Below are positions 1 to 10,725 of a stretch of DNA of 64,000 nucleotides, piece after piece; positions within the stretch are counted from its first letter, which is position 1, and each line of letters starts with the position of its first letter. The notes under the pieces were generated by a model. That model saw only the letters and a program-made list of their open reading frames with translations, did not search any database and was not told the DNA's origin. This stretch comes from Dolichospermum sp. DET69 (GTDB lineage Bacteria; Cyanobacteriota; Cyanobacteriia; Cyanobacteriales; Nostocaceae): positions 2,025,501 through 2,089,500 of the forward strand of contig CP070233.1 of NCBI GenBank assembly GCA_017355425.1, in the 5' to 3' direction. The translations under genes were made by a program, and so were the position numbers.

Positions 1-13
1 ACCACTGACCAAG

Positions 14-2368
<2,355 letters not shown>

Positions 2369-2944
2369 TTAAACCTACTATTCTTCAATATTTCTTAACT
2401 GTTTTGTCGTTCTCATTATACGTTGCAATCCGTTACATTTGCCGATTCTCGTCTGATTGCTTCTGAAAAAAAATTCCCAAAATCTTTCCCTAACTATGTA
2501 ATTTATCCTAATCTTCAGTCCAGGGATGGATACAGATTTTTTGACGTAAAAAATATTTAGTGTGATTTATAGATCAACCTCAATCAGTGTATATTTTTGG
2601 GTAATTGCTGATTACAAATACAAAAAATTGTTTATTTTCTCAGTATTTACACATGAAATGAATAAGTGAGGTAGTAAAGTAAATAGCAAAAAAAATTGTA
2701 GTCATAAGCAAAATAATAGAAATATTAGCAATCCCTCAAAATTAGATTTAAAACTTTTATTTATTTAAATCTCCATTACGGTATATGATGATCCCAGACA
2801 GTTTAATCATAATTAAGTCTGAAACCGGATAGAAATTATGTAATTCAAAAAACCTTTATTTGTTGTTCAATAAAACTCTTTTTTTATTCAACCTAGGGAT
2901 TATTCCTCTAGGCATTGTGCATCTATCTGGAGAATAACTAAACT
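2369..2944. other. AT-rich intergenic region between divergent pds and rlpA-like genes
   Basis: A stretch of 576 bases with no credible reading frame. It must hold the promoters of pds (leftward) and of the RlpA-like gene (rightward). A purine-rich GGAG lies about 10 bases before the ATG at 2945. I see no repeat family member and no convincing operator in it. The base composition is more AT-rich than the flanking genes. Confidence 0.6.
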
Positions 2945-4165
2945 ATGATATTAACAGGAATACTATGGGTGACATCCTTCACAGGTGGTGCTTTGGTGTT
3001 GACGGCAAATTTATCACTGGGTTTAATAGCTAAGGTATATGCAATACAAGTTCCAGCCAATTTAGTTAAGCCACAAGCTCAATTTCTAACCATTGCTCAA
3101 CAACATAAGAGGGCTTGGCAAAAAACCTTAATATCAAAAACTTCCTTCACAGTTGACTGGATAAATAGGCGATTATTATCCTATAGAGATAGGTCTATCA
3201 CAGGTTTAAAGGTAAAAGAAACAAAATTTTGTGCTTCTGTACCAGAAAATATAGCTGCACAACCTCATTTAAAAAATGTTACTAACTTTTTGCCAGTGAA
3301 ATTCACTCAAGTTAGTATTCCCAAGTTGGATTTATCACCTTCTACTGTTGTGCGATCGCTCCAAAGTTTCTTTAATGTCATCAACAATCCAGTTGAGCCA
3401 AATGGGAGTTATGATTACTCGCCAGTATTGATTGTTCAGCGTAATTCATCCAGTTATGAAGTATGGGTTAATAACAGCTTTGTTGCCAGACTACCTGATC
3501 AAATTACAGCTAACGTTTTACAAAAACGCTTACAGCAATTAGTAACATTACCAACTGGACAATTTACGCAATTACAACCAGGTTTAGTTGATCGGACTCC
3601 CTCCCTAATGGTAGGTAATCGGTTACTATTTGCAATTGATCGGCAAATTTCTGATAAACTTGGTCGCAGCGGTGATATTTTAGCTCTGGAATGGACTAAT
3701 AATTTGCGAATAGCCCTTAATACTAAGCCGCTGACATTGCTACAAGGACAAATGGAAATGTATGGATTACAGTCCTCAACCACAAAACTTTCTGGGATAG
3801 CTTCTTGGTATGGTGGCTATTTTCATGGTCGCTTAACAGCAAATGGTGAGATATATAATCAAGATGATTTCACTGTTGCCCATCGAACTCTACCTTTTAA
3901 TACCTTCTTAAAAGTTACAAATCAAGAAAATGGTAAATCCGTGATTGTGCGTGTTAATGATCGCGGTCCTTATATTGCACCAAGAAGCCTGGATTTGTCT
4001 CGAACAGCGGCTCGTTGTCTCGGTAGTGAACATACTGGAGTCGTAGCTTACAAAGCTGTAATTTTACAACAAAATGCGCCACAAATGACTTTGAAACCAT
4101 CTCAACCAAGAACTGAAGACATGGCTAATGCCAAAAGTGAGTTATTAGTTTCTAACTTTTATTAG
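2945..4165 (+). CDS. RlpA-like septal/cell-wall protein with double-psi beta-barrel
   Basis: Rare lipoprotein A family; known members are lytic transglycosylases or septal wall proteins acting on peptidoglycan outside the cytoplasm. Residues 1-35 are hydrophobic and fit a signal sequence. Residues 36-280 are a poorly conserved region. Residues 283-374 are the RlpA double-psi beta-barrel, with SGIASWYGGYFHGRLTANGE, the central TVAHRTLPFNTFLKV and the signature VRVNDRGPY. No SPOR domain is visible after the barrel, unlike enterobacterial RlpA. I see no lipobox cysteine near the N-terminus, so the protein is probably exported or anchored by its N-terminal helix rather than lipidated. It stands alone with a long AT-rich leader. 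The exact enzymatic activity is inferred only from the family. Confidence 0.85.
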   Translation: MILTGILWVTSFTGGALVLTANLSLGLIAKVYAIQVPANLVKPQAQFLTIAQQHKRAWQKTLISKTSFTVDWINRRLLSYRDRSITGLKVKETKFCASVPENIAAQPHLKNVTNFLPVKFTQVSIPKLDLSPSTVVRSLQSFFNVINNPVEPNGSYDYSPVLIVQRNSSSYEVWVNNSFVARLPDQITANVLQKRLQQLVTLPTGQFTQLQPGLVDRTPSLMVGNRLLFAIDRQISDKLGRSGDILALEWTNNLRIALNTKPLTLLQGQMEMYGLQSSTTKLSGIASWYGGYFHGRLTANGEIYNQDDFTVAHRTLPFNTFLKVTNQENGKSVIVRVNDRGPYIAPRSLDLSRTAARCLGSEHTGVVAYKAVILQQNAPQMTLKPSQPRTEDMANAKSELLVSNFY

Positions 4166-4639
4166 TTGTGAAATATAAAGCAATATGTTCATTTAAGCCT
4201 AAAACTCAATCTCTAGGTAGGTTGAGTTGAGCCGAAGAAATCCAACATGATTAGAGGACTCCACAAACAAGATGAACTGCTTACAGCAGAGCTAGTTCCC
4301 TCCGGGACGCTCTCGCGTTCGCTATCCAATCTTGTGGGATGGGCATCCTGCCCGTCCTGATATTATTACTCCTTTCCCACTAGAAGAATATAGATTAAAT
4401 GAACCACGAAGGAGCGAAGAACGCGAAGGAAGAAGGAGAAGGAAGAAGGAGGAAGGAAGAAGATGGTTAATCTTATCCTGGGAAGGGAGTAGCAGGCTGT
4501 TTATGCCTGCACTACAACAAATTTTGGGATATTTTTTATTTGGAAATCTCTTAAGACTTTGTTGGGTTGCGCGATCGCTTAACCCAGCCTACAATTTTCC
4601 TTAACTAAACTGTATGCCTTATATTTAGCTCACCAAATT
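4166..4639. other. intergenic region with purine-rich tract and gttgggtt hairpin
   Basis: No credible gene is present. A reading frame at 4332-4604 is a purine-rich low-complexity tract (gaaggaagaaggag) and I do not accept it. The sequence holds a GC-rich small dispersed repeat near 4299-4325. At about 4561-4590 there is a hairpin of the family gttgggtt...aacccagc, with a HIP1 site in its loop; this family also occurs near 19371, 27600 and 55798. Confidence 0.55.
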
Positions 4640-5725
4640 ATGTCAATATCTCTATCATCACAAAGTTTTGGTAATCATCTGATTCTCGGTATTTCTGGGA
4701 CAAGTTTAAATGATGATGATAAACGGGCGTTAAATGCATTAAAACCCATTGGTGTCATCTTTTTTGCGAAAAACTTCCTCGACAGTGTACCATATCCGGT
4801 CTGGTTAGAAAGGTTTAAAAACCTCATTGATGAAATTCGTCAATATTCTGAACGTGATTGCATATTTACTACTTTAGACCATGAAGGTGGGCGAGTTGTG
4901 CGAACACCTTTACCAATTACTCGCTTTCCTCATGCTTATTTATTGCAATCTCACGCTTATGAAGTCGCAAAAGCCACAGCTTTAGAATTAAAATCTCTGG
5001 GAATTAATCTTTCTTGGGCCCCTGTTGCGGATATTTTCTCTAATCCCCAAAACCCAATTATTGGACCCCGTGCCTTTGGAATTACACCGGAAGCCGCTAG
5101 TCAAGGTGTGCGGGAATATTACCGAGGATTGCGGGAAGAGGGGATTTTAGGTTCTGCTAAACACTTTCCTGGACATGGAGATACTAGCACAGATTCCCAT
5201 TTGGAGTTACCAATATTAAATTTGAGTTTAGAAGATTTGCGAAACCGGGAATTGATTCCTTTTCAAACTTTGATTCAGGCAGAAATCCCCTTAATTATGA
5301 CAGCGCATATTTTGTTTGGGCAAATTGATCCGGAAGTACCAGCAACTTTATCTAGAATCATTTTAAATGATATTTTAAGGAAAGAGTTAGGTTTTCAAGG
5401 TGTGATAGTTTCCGATGATTTAGATATGAAAGCTGTCTCAGAAATGTTTATGCAATCGGGAACTGTTGCGCGGGCTTTTCATGCTGGTTGTGATTTATTT
5501 ATAGTTTCTCGAAATATCAATTCTTCTTCTTTGGAAAGAACATATAAAATTGCTGAAGATTTTTCTGCTAGTTTGAATAATGGTAGTTTAGATGTAGCGG
5601 TGGTAGGGGCTGCGCGGGAGAGGGTGGAAAAGTTGTTGCAGGTAACTCCTCAATATTCAGTTTCTCTTCTTGATCAGGATACGTTGGTGAGAAATGCAGA
5701 ATTAGCAATTAGTTGTTGTTTGTAA
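4640..5725 (+). CDS. nagZ: glycoside hydrolase family 3, beta-N-acetylhexosaminidase (NagZ-like)
   Basis: Predicted to remove N-acetylglucosamine from muropeptide fragments during peptidoglycan recycling in the cytoplasm. At 361 residues it is a single-domain bacterial GH3 enzyme. The NagZ signature KHFPGHGDTSTDSH is at residues 174-187, including the catalytic His/Asp loop. The nucleophile-bearing motif SDDLDM is at 258-263, and TTLDHEGGRV near 78-86 fits the substrate pocket. No signal peptide is seen, consistent with cytoplasmic NagZ. It follows the RlpA-like wall gene on the same strand but 474 bases away, so co-transcription is uncertain. Family confidence is high; the exact substrate is inferred from single-domain NagZ proteins. 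Confidence 0.88.
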   Translation: MSISLSSQSFGNHLILGISGTSLNDDDKRALNALKPIGVIFFAKNFLDSVPYPVWLERFKNLIDEIRQYSERDCIFTTLDHEGGRVVRTPLPITRFPHAYLLQSHAYEVAKATALELKSLGINLSWAPVADIFSNPQNPIIGPRAFGITPEAASQGVREYYRGLREEGILGSAKHFPGHGDTSTDSHLELPILNLSLEDLRNRELIPFQTLIQAEIPLIMTAHILFGQIDPEVPATLSRIILNDILRKELGFQGVIVSDDLDMKAVSEMFMQSGTVARAFHAGCDLFIVSRNINSSSLERTYKIAEDFSASLNNGSLDVAVVGAARERVEKLLQVTPQYSVSLLDQDTLVRNAELAISCCL

Positions 5726-5759
5726 GGGGATTGAATAGAATTTGGGTGTGAATTATTAA

Positions 5760-6737
5760 CTATTCTTCAATTAACCAACCGCGCTGTATTCCATATTCAA
5801 TTCCCCCAGTCCAGTCCATTGTTAAATGCTTTCGCACTTTATAGAATAAATGTTGAACTACAGTTGGATTAATTGGATTTTTAATATATTTTTCTTCATA
5901 CCTAAATTCTCTGTCAGTGTTTTTCTGCTGACGTAGTACATAAATCTGGTCAACTTTGTACTTGCGAAGATTGACATCACTTGTTAACTTGATCCACTCC
6001 ATTAGTACAATATATAAACTATTGGGATTTCTGGCTTTTAAGTCCTCTGCGGCTCGTGATGAACCTTCAAGCATAGTTTTATCAAGATAAGTTTTACATT
6101 CAATGACAATAACGGGAATATCAAAAATATGAGTTTCTATATTACCTGTAATTGTAACTTCTGAGTAATCCTCTGGTTCTTCTTTAAGAAGTGTCAGTAG
6201 TTCACCAGAATTTTCTTCTTCCTCTGGTGGTGTAACTGCTTCAAATGATGCTTCAATAGTTGCACCAATGACAAAATCATGGTCTTTTTTTTCAATACGC
6301 GCATAGGGACGTTTCAACATCTCAGAATATTTTGGAGGAACAAAGAAAATATCTTTGAACGTATGGGATTTTCCAATGAGAGCATTTTCTCCAAATTCTT
6401 TTGCTAAATCTCTAAACAAATAATAAAGAAACTCTTCCAATACACTAGAATGAAGATTAGAACGAGAGTCGAACTTCTCTGCATAATGTTGTTGATCTAA
6501 AAAATCCTTATATGCGGTAAAAAGCTCTACTCGTTTAGAAATAATTTCATTATCATTATCAGCAGGTGTTGATGTCGGACCAATTAATTGAATATCAGCT
6601 AAGTGCCACTTATCATACTCAATTCTAATCTCTTCGAGATATTTTCTACTTTGTGCATCTCTATATTTTTTGCGGTGTTTTTCCTTTTGTTCCAGATTTG
6701 AACCGTGAACTAATGGGTTTCTATCAGTTGTGGACAT
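5760..6737 (-). CDS. type II restriction endonuclease (possibly Bpu10I family)
   Basis: A 325-residue protein directly downstream of, and overlapping by 28 bases, a C5-cytosine methyltransferase gene on the same strand. That arrangement is the main evidence that it is the cognate nuclease. A plausible PD-(D/E)XK core is visible: aspartates in KDHDFVIG at residues 151-158, then VIVIECKTYL with E213 and K215 on a predicted beta strand. The order D...ExK is typical of restriction enzymes. Overall appearance, including SNLHSSVLEEFLYYLF near residue 93, recalls Bpu10I/DdeI-type enzymes, but that specificity assignment is weak. The coupled overlap implies that the methyltransferase is translated first, which protects the host DNA. 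Confidence 0.8.
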   Translation of the reverse strand: MSTTDRNPLVHGSNLEQKEKHRKKYRDAQSRKYLEEIRIEYDKWHLADIQLIGPTSTPADNDNEIISKRVELFTAYKDFLDQQHYAEKFDSRSNLHSSVLEEFLYYLFRDLAKEFGENALIGKSHTFKDIFFVPPKYSEMLKRPYARIEKKDHDFVIGATIEASFEAVTPPEEEENSGELLTLLKEEPEDYSEVTITGNIETHIFDIPVIVIECKTYLDKTMLEGSSRAAEDLKARNPNSLYIVLMEWIKLTSDVNLRKYKVDQIYVLRQQKNTDREFRYEEKYIKNPINPTVVQHLFYKVRKHLTMDWTGGIEYGIQRGWLIEE

Positions 6738-7948
6738 AGTTCTAATTTTTCTTGAAGATGAACTGCGATTGCTTTAGCAAGTAGAGGTGGTACGGCATTA
6801 CCTACCTGATTATACTGGCAAAGAAACTTTTCATTAAATCTATTTTCTCGTTGCAATAACTTATGAGATACAACAGTTTTCTTGCCTAAAAAACGATAAT
6901 TGTCTGGGAAAGATTGAACACGCGCACCTTCACGGGCTGTCAAATTACGATGCTGGAAAGGATGAATAAAATTTGCATAAAAAGAAGCTGCTATGGTGTG
7001 GGCTGGTTTACAGGGATTTAAACGTCGGTTATTTTGATCATAGGTTTTACCAGATAATTCACCATTTCCATTACGACGTTTAGCACCATATTCTTTCGCT
7101 ACATCTGAACTAGATTCACCCCATTTAATTTGTTTAAACCGTTCTACAAGTCTGTCAGAATGTTCCATTGCTACATGATTGTAGAGAGTTTTACTACTAT
7201 TTCTTATCCATTGCTGATAGGAATTTTGAGCTTCCAATATGTAAGATTGTTCTTCTTTACCTTCACGCGCATTAAGTTGTGGTAAATCTGAGATAGCATC
7301 CCATAAACTAATAGCAGGATTTAGATGTATTCCCTCAAGTGATAATTGCCAACTATTAATATTTAATAAATCTAGGAAATGTGTTTTGGGAGGAATACCT
7401 ATTTGCTTACCTAGTTTATTTCCCACAATAAAGACACGCTCTCTAATTTGTGGTATACCATATTCAGCAGAATTAAGTAACCATATTTCTACAAAATAGC
7501 CAATATCTTCAAAAGTTTTCTTAATAATATCTATTACTTTTACACCATCAACATTTTTACGTGATAGTAACCCTTTGACATTCTCCATTATAAATGCTTT
7601 AGGTTCAAGAAAACTTATCCATTGAGCAAAGTTAATGAATAAAGTATTTCTAGGATCATGAGGATCTTTTTGGGCTGGTCCTGCAATACTAAAACCTTGA
7701 CAGGGCGGACCACCAATAATAATATCCGGCTTGAGAAGACAGATTTCTTTAACGCTATTTATATTATTAAAGTCCCGAATATCATTTTGAATTACTGTCA
7801 TTTCTGGGTGATTGTAGCGCAGGGTATCGCACGCCCAAGCATCAATTTCAATAGATAGAGGAACAGAAAAACCGGCTATCTCAAAACCTAAACCAAAGCC
7901 TCCAGCCCCAGCAAACAAGTCAACAGCGACAGGTTGCAGTGTTTTCAT
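6710..7948 (-). CDS. DNA (cytosine-5-)-methyltransferase, type II modification enzyme
   Basis: Transfers methyl from S-adenosylmethionine to C5 of cytosine in a specific site and protects it from the neighbouring nuclease. Ordered C5-MTase motifs are present: motif I VDLFAGAGGFGLGFE at residues 9-23, motif IV PPCQGFS with catalytic Cys83, motif VI ENVKG at 122-126, and motif X QVGNAVPPLLAKAIA from residue 381. Length 412 is typical. The variable region between motifs VIII and IX (about 200-330) would set specificity. Its 3' end overlaps the nuclease gene. A small antitoxin-like gene lies 15 bases upstream on the same strand; I see no controller (C) protein. Confidence 0.93.
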   Translation of the reverse strand: MKTLQPVAVDLFAGAGGFGLGFEIAGFSVPLSIEIDAWACDTLRYNHPEMTVIQNDIRDFNNINSVKEICLLKPDIIIGGPPCQGFSIAGPAQKDPHDPRNTLFINFAQWISFLEPKAFIMENVKGLLSRKNVDGVKVIDIIKKTFEDIGYFVEIWLLNSAEYGIPQIRERVFIVGNKLGKQIGIPPKTHFLDLLNINSWQLSLEGIHLNPAISLWDAISDLPQLNAREGKEEQSYILEAQNSYQQWIRNSSKTLYNHVAMEHSDRLVERFKQIKWGESSSDVAKEYGAKRRNGNGELSGKTYDQNNRRLNPCKPAHTIAASFYANFIHPFQHRNLTAREGARVQSFPDNYRFLGKKTVVSHKLLQRENRFNEKFLCQYNQVGNAVPPLLAKAIAVHLQEKLELCPQLIETH

Positions 7949-7963
7949 AAATTTTTAGTGTAT

Positions 7964-8161
7964 TTACTTGTAGTTTTGAACTTTTAAAGACTCTAATAAG
8001 ATATCTGTACCTTTAGCAATACCCCGCAGTCGGGACAAATTACCTTTCTTTGATGCTGGTTGAGTTTCCTGTTGTAATGATTCTAACAGGGTTTGTACCA
8101 ATTGCCAGCGTTGACTCGTTGGTAATTTCAGCACTTGCTTTTCTAGTTCGTGTAATGTCAT
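7964..8161 (-). CDS. small antitoxin-like protein, no partner toxin
   Basis: A 65-residue protein beginning MTLHELEKQVLKLPTSQRWQ, which resembles the N-terminal segment of cyanobacterial addiction-module antitoxins of the short helical kind. No toxin gene is adjacent: the next gene downstream is the methyltransferase. The gene may be a solitary antitoxin, or a small partner transcribed with the restriction-modification pair. The ATG, intact frame and same-strand position 15 bases upstream of the methyltransferase support it being real. Function is inferred only from general resemblance. Confidence 0.6.
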   Translation of the reverse strand: MTLHELEKQVLKLPTSQRWQLVQTLLESLQQETQPASKKGNLSRLRGIAKGTDILLESLKVQNYK

Positions 8162-8242
8162 AAGAAGACATATAAGTTTATTTCATTTTAATTATACATA
8201 AATTCGGGTATTTAGATTAACCCCACTAACTTTGCTAAATAT

Positions 8243-8334
8243 AGGACTTACGCACGAAGTAATCAAAAACCCAATTCTTTCGTAGGGGTAATTCATGAAT
8301 TACCCCTACTTTTGTGATGTTTTACGTAAGTCCT
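8243..8334. repeat. MITE-like nested palindrome
   Basis: Terminal inverted repeats aggacttacg (8243-8252) and cgtaagtcct (8325-8334) enclose an inner perfect 28-base palindrome at 8282-8309, whose half is gtaggggtaattca. The whole unit is 92 bases, carries no coding capacity and lies between mutL and the small gene at 7964. Its inner half-site resembles the gtaggggttta ends of the elements at 26695 and 36290. Confidence 0.8.
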
Positions 8335-8363
8335 GTAAATATTCAAATCACTTTCTTTATACT

Positions 8364-10022
8364 TCAAATTCCATGACTTTTCCCAATTACCCAACTACGG
8401 CGGAAAAACCGCGCTAATGCCGATTCTTCCAAAGATAAATAAATTGGTCTACCATGAGGACAGGTGCGCGGGTTGCGGGTACGTTGCCAATTATCTAATA
8501 ATGTCTGCATTTCTGGTAAAGTCATTTTTGTACCATTGCGAATTGCACTCCGACAAGCAACAGCAACTTGAGCAGTTTGTAAATCTCCTCCCCAACTTAA
8601 TTCTAAAATTGCTTCTGCACAATCTTCTCGTTGTTTTAAGATAGCTGGGATATTCCGCACTGCCCAAAGTTTATCACCAAAAGGTTCAATATCTAAATTG
8701 ATGCGCTCTAATTGGGAAACCTGCGCTGGTGATAATTGATAAATAATAATTGGCGTTTCCACTGGTACTAATTGCCAATTATCACATAATTGTTCATATA
8801 AAACTCGTTCATGGGCAATATGTTGTTCTACTAACCACATTCCTCCAGAATGTTCAGCGACAATATAAGTATTACTGACTTGAGCAACAGCTTTTAAATA
8901 GTTTTGATTTTCTTGATTTTGTGAACTTTGAGAATTGAAATTATATTCACCTTTAGATTCGGCAACTTTGAGTAAATTACTAACTCTGGTTGTCTGCACA
9001 GATTCTTTAATATTAGTTTCCGAAATCCGCAGAGATTTATTAATAGCTTCGGTAATTTGTTCTTGCCAAAAACTTAGTTCATTTAGATAAATTTCCGTTT
9101 TCGCTGGGTTACGATTCCAGTTAATTTGTTCGGGAGAAATAGTTAAGTGTAAAAAACAAACTGGATAGCGATCGCGTGGTAATGTTTTATGAAAAGCTGA
9201 AAATATAGTTTGTTCTAATTCTGGTGATTTAATCATTCTGCCATTAATTGCCACCTTCACCCAATCAGGACGATGACGATGACATCTATCGGGTAATCCT
9301 ATCACTAAATACAAAGATGAATTTTCCAGATTTGGTATTTCTAAATTCACCTCATGTAAATCATCCTGTCGTACCTGGGGGAGAATTTGCGGAATTAGTT
9401 TTCCTCCACTTGGTGCCGGACAAATCGTAAACCATTCTTTGTCATTTTGCCAAACTTGATAATTAACATGAGGATGACATAAAGCTATTTGGTGAATTAT
9501 CCCTTGTACAGCTTTTAATTGCTGATTTGTAGAGGGTAAACCTTGCCGACGGGCTGCACAATTAGCAAATAAATTATTAACTGTCACCACAGTACCAGGG
9601 GCAATAGCAGCAAAATCTACTTGTTCTACTTCCCCTTCATTATTATAATTAACTCGCCAGCCTTCACTACCCCCCAAAGGACGACTTAATACTTCTAAAT
9701 CTGCCAAGGTTGTTAAACTATGTAGAGCTTCACCACGAAACCCTAAACTATTAATTTTCCATAAGTCTGCACTAGAATGAATTTTGCTGGTACTGTGTGC
9801 TGTTGCGGCTTGTTGCAAATCATCCAAATTCATGCCGTAACCATTATCAGCCACCCGAACTCGCCACACTTGCGGCCATAAAGAAACGACAATGCGCGTT
9901 GCTCCAGCATCTAAGGCATTTTCTACCAACTCCCTGACAACAGATACTAAAGAGTCAATTACTTCTCCTGCCGTAATTAAATATACAACTTCTGTTGGTA
10001 AAGCTTGAATAGTAGATGCCAT
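8364..10022 (-). CDS. mutL: DNA mismatch repair protein MutL
   Basis: Couples MutS mismatch recognition to strand removal. Residues 1-330 form the GHKL ATPase: ELVENALDAG (31-40), DNGYGM (59-64) and SLGFRGEAL (92-100). A linker of about 70 residues follows. The C-terminal dimerisation/endonuclease domain shows VEQHIAHERVLYE (398-410), ACRSA (489-493) and CPHGRP (521-526), so it is the nicking type of MutL expected where MutH is absent. The metal-binding motif is normally DQHAxxExxxxE; here the first Asp is Glu and the Ala is Ile. Length 552 is normal. Tandem attaaga heptamers lie just upstream of the start. Confidence 0.95.
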   Translation of the reverse strand: MASTIQALPTEVVYLITAGEVIDSLVSVVRELVENALDAGATRIVVSLWPQVWRVRVADNGYGMNLDDLQQAATAHSTSKIHSSADLWKINSLGFRGEALHSLTTLADLEVLSRPLGGSEGWRVNYNNEGEVEQVDFAAIAPGTVVTVNNLFANCAARRQGLPSTNQQLKAVQGIIHQIALCHPHVNYQVWQNDKEWFTICPAPSGGKLIPQILPQVRQDDLHEVNLEIPNLENSSLYLVIGLPDRCHRHRPDWVKVAINGRMIKSPELEQTIFSAFHKTLPRDRYPVCFLHLTISPEQINWNRNPAKTEIYLNELSFWQEQITEAINKSLRISETNIKESVQTTRVSNLLKVAESKGEYNFNSQSSQNQENQNYLKAVAQVSNTYIVAEHSGGMWLVEQHIAHERVLYEQLCDNWQLVPVETPIIIYQLSPAQVSQLERINLDIEPFGDKLWAVRNIPAILKQREDCAEAILELSWGGDLQTAQVAVACRSAIRNGTKMTLPEMQTLLDNWQRTRNPRTCPHGRPIYLSLEESALARFFRRSWVIGKSHGI

Positions 10023-10030
10023 AGAAAGAA

Positions 10031-10060
10031 TTAATAATTAAGAATTAAGAATTAAGAATT
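10031..10060. repeat. short tandem heptamer repeat (attaaga)n
   Basis: About four degenerate copies of a seven-base unit immediately upstream of mutL. This is one of several seven-base repeat tracts in the window, a known type of short tandemly repeated repetitive sequence in heterocyst-forming cyanobacteria. Confidence 0.7.
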
Positions 10061-10200
10061 GTGGGACTGTGCAGATAATTAGCTTACAATAGTATGGTTA
10101 CAAAATTATTATTTTTAAATTCTGCTGTCATTCTAAAGAAATACGAATTAAGAAGGGATATTTGGTAGATTTCTGATTAGATTAGCCGCGGAAAAAGCTT

Positions 10201-10536
10201 ATGAGTATTAATTTTGTTGCTGATGTTAATGACTTAAGGACAAGTCTTCTATGGGGTCAACCTGCTTTTACAATTATTGATGTGCGCGATCGCTCAAAAT
10301 ACAATCAAAGTCGGATCACAGGCGCAATTTCTATGCCCCTCAATGACTTGGAATCTCGCGTCCAATATACTCTCCACAGAGAACGCCAAATCTACATTTA
10401 TGGCGAAAATGACAGCCAATCAGCCCAAGGTGTAAGAACCCTACAATTCCTGGGTTTTTCAGCAGTGGCTGAACTTAGCGGTGGTTTACCAGCCTGGAAA
10501 TCCATCGGTGGCGCTACAGAAGGTACAGAAGCTTAA
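10201..10536 (+). CDS. rhodanese-fold protein lacking the catalytic cysteine
   Basis: A single rhodanese homology domain of 111 residues. The CH2A-like motif IIDVRDRSKYNQSRITGAI is at residues 22-40, and the closing ELSGGLPAW is near residue 96. In active sulfurtransferases the loop after the central strand reads like YCxxGxRS. Here the equivalent is IYIYGENDSQSAQG at about residues 66-79, with Gly where the persulfide-carrying Cys should be. The protein is therefore probably not a sulfurtransferase and may instead bind or regulate another protein. It is monocistronic, with three 20-base tandem repeats just after its stop. Confidence 0.85.
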   Translation: MSINFVADVNDLRTSLLWGQPAFTIIDVRDRSKYNQSRITGAISMPLNDLESRVQYTLHRERQIYIYGENDSQSAQGVRTLQFLGFSAVAELSGGLPAWKSIGGATEGTEA

Positions 10537-10565
10537 ATCTTGAGGAGTAGGGGCAATCCCCCTGT

Positions 10566-10625
10566 GGTTGCCCCTCTTGAGGAGTGGTTGCCCCTCTTGA
10601 GGAGTGGTTGCCCCTCTTGAGGAGT
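10566..10625. repeat. three perfect 20-base tandem repeats
   Basis: Units at 10566-10585, 10586-10605 and 10606-10625 are identical and begin ggttgcccctctt. They sit between the rhodanese-fold gene and a heptamer array. No coding function is apparent. Confidence 0.9.
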
Positions 10626-10654
10626 CACCGAGTCAGGAGAAAGAAAAAAATTCC

Positions 10655-10725
10655 TTCCCTGTTCCCTGTTCCCTGTTCCCTATTCCCTATTCCCTATTCC
10701 CTATTCCCTATTCCCTATTCCCTAC
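10655..10725. repeat. heptamer array ttccctg/ttcccta
   Basis: About ten copies of a seven-base unit. The first units end in g and the later ones in a. The last unit supplies the TAG stop codon (minus strand) of the adenosine-deaminase-family gene at 10722-10724, so the array abuts coding sequence directly. Confidence 0.9.

Noticed and set aside
4332-4604. 90-codon reading frame
   Set aside because: Purine-rich low-complexity sequence running into a dispersed hairpin; no ribosome-binding site or recognisable protein.
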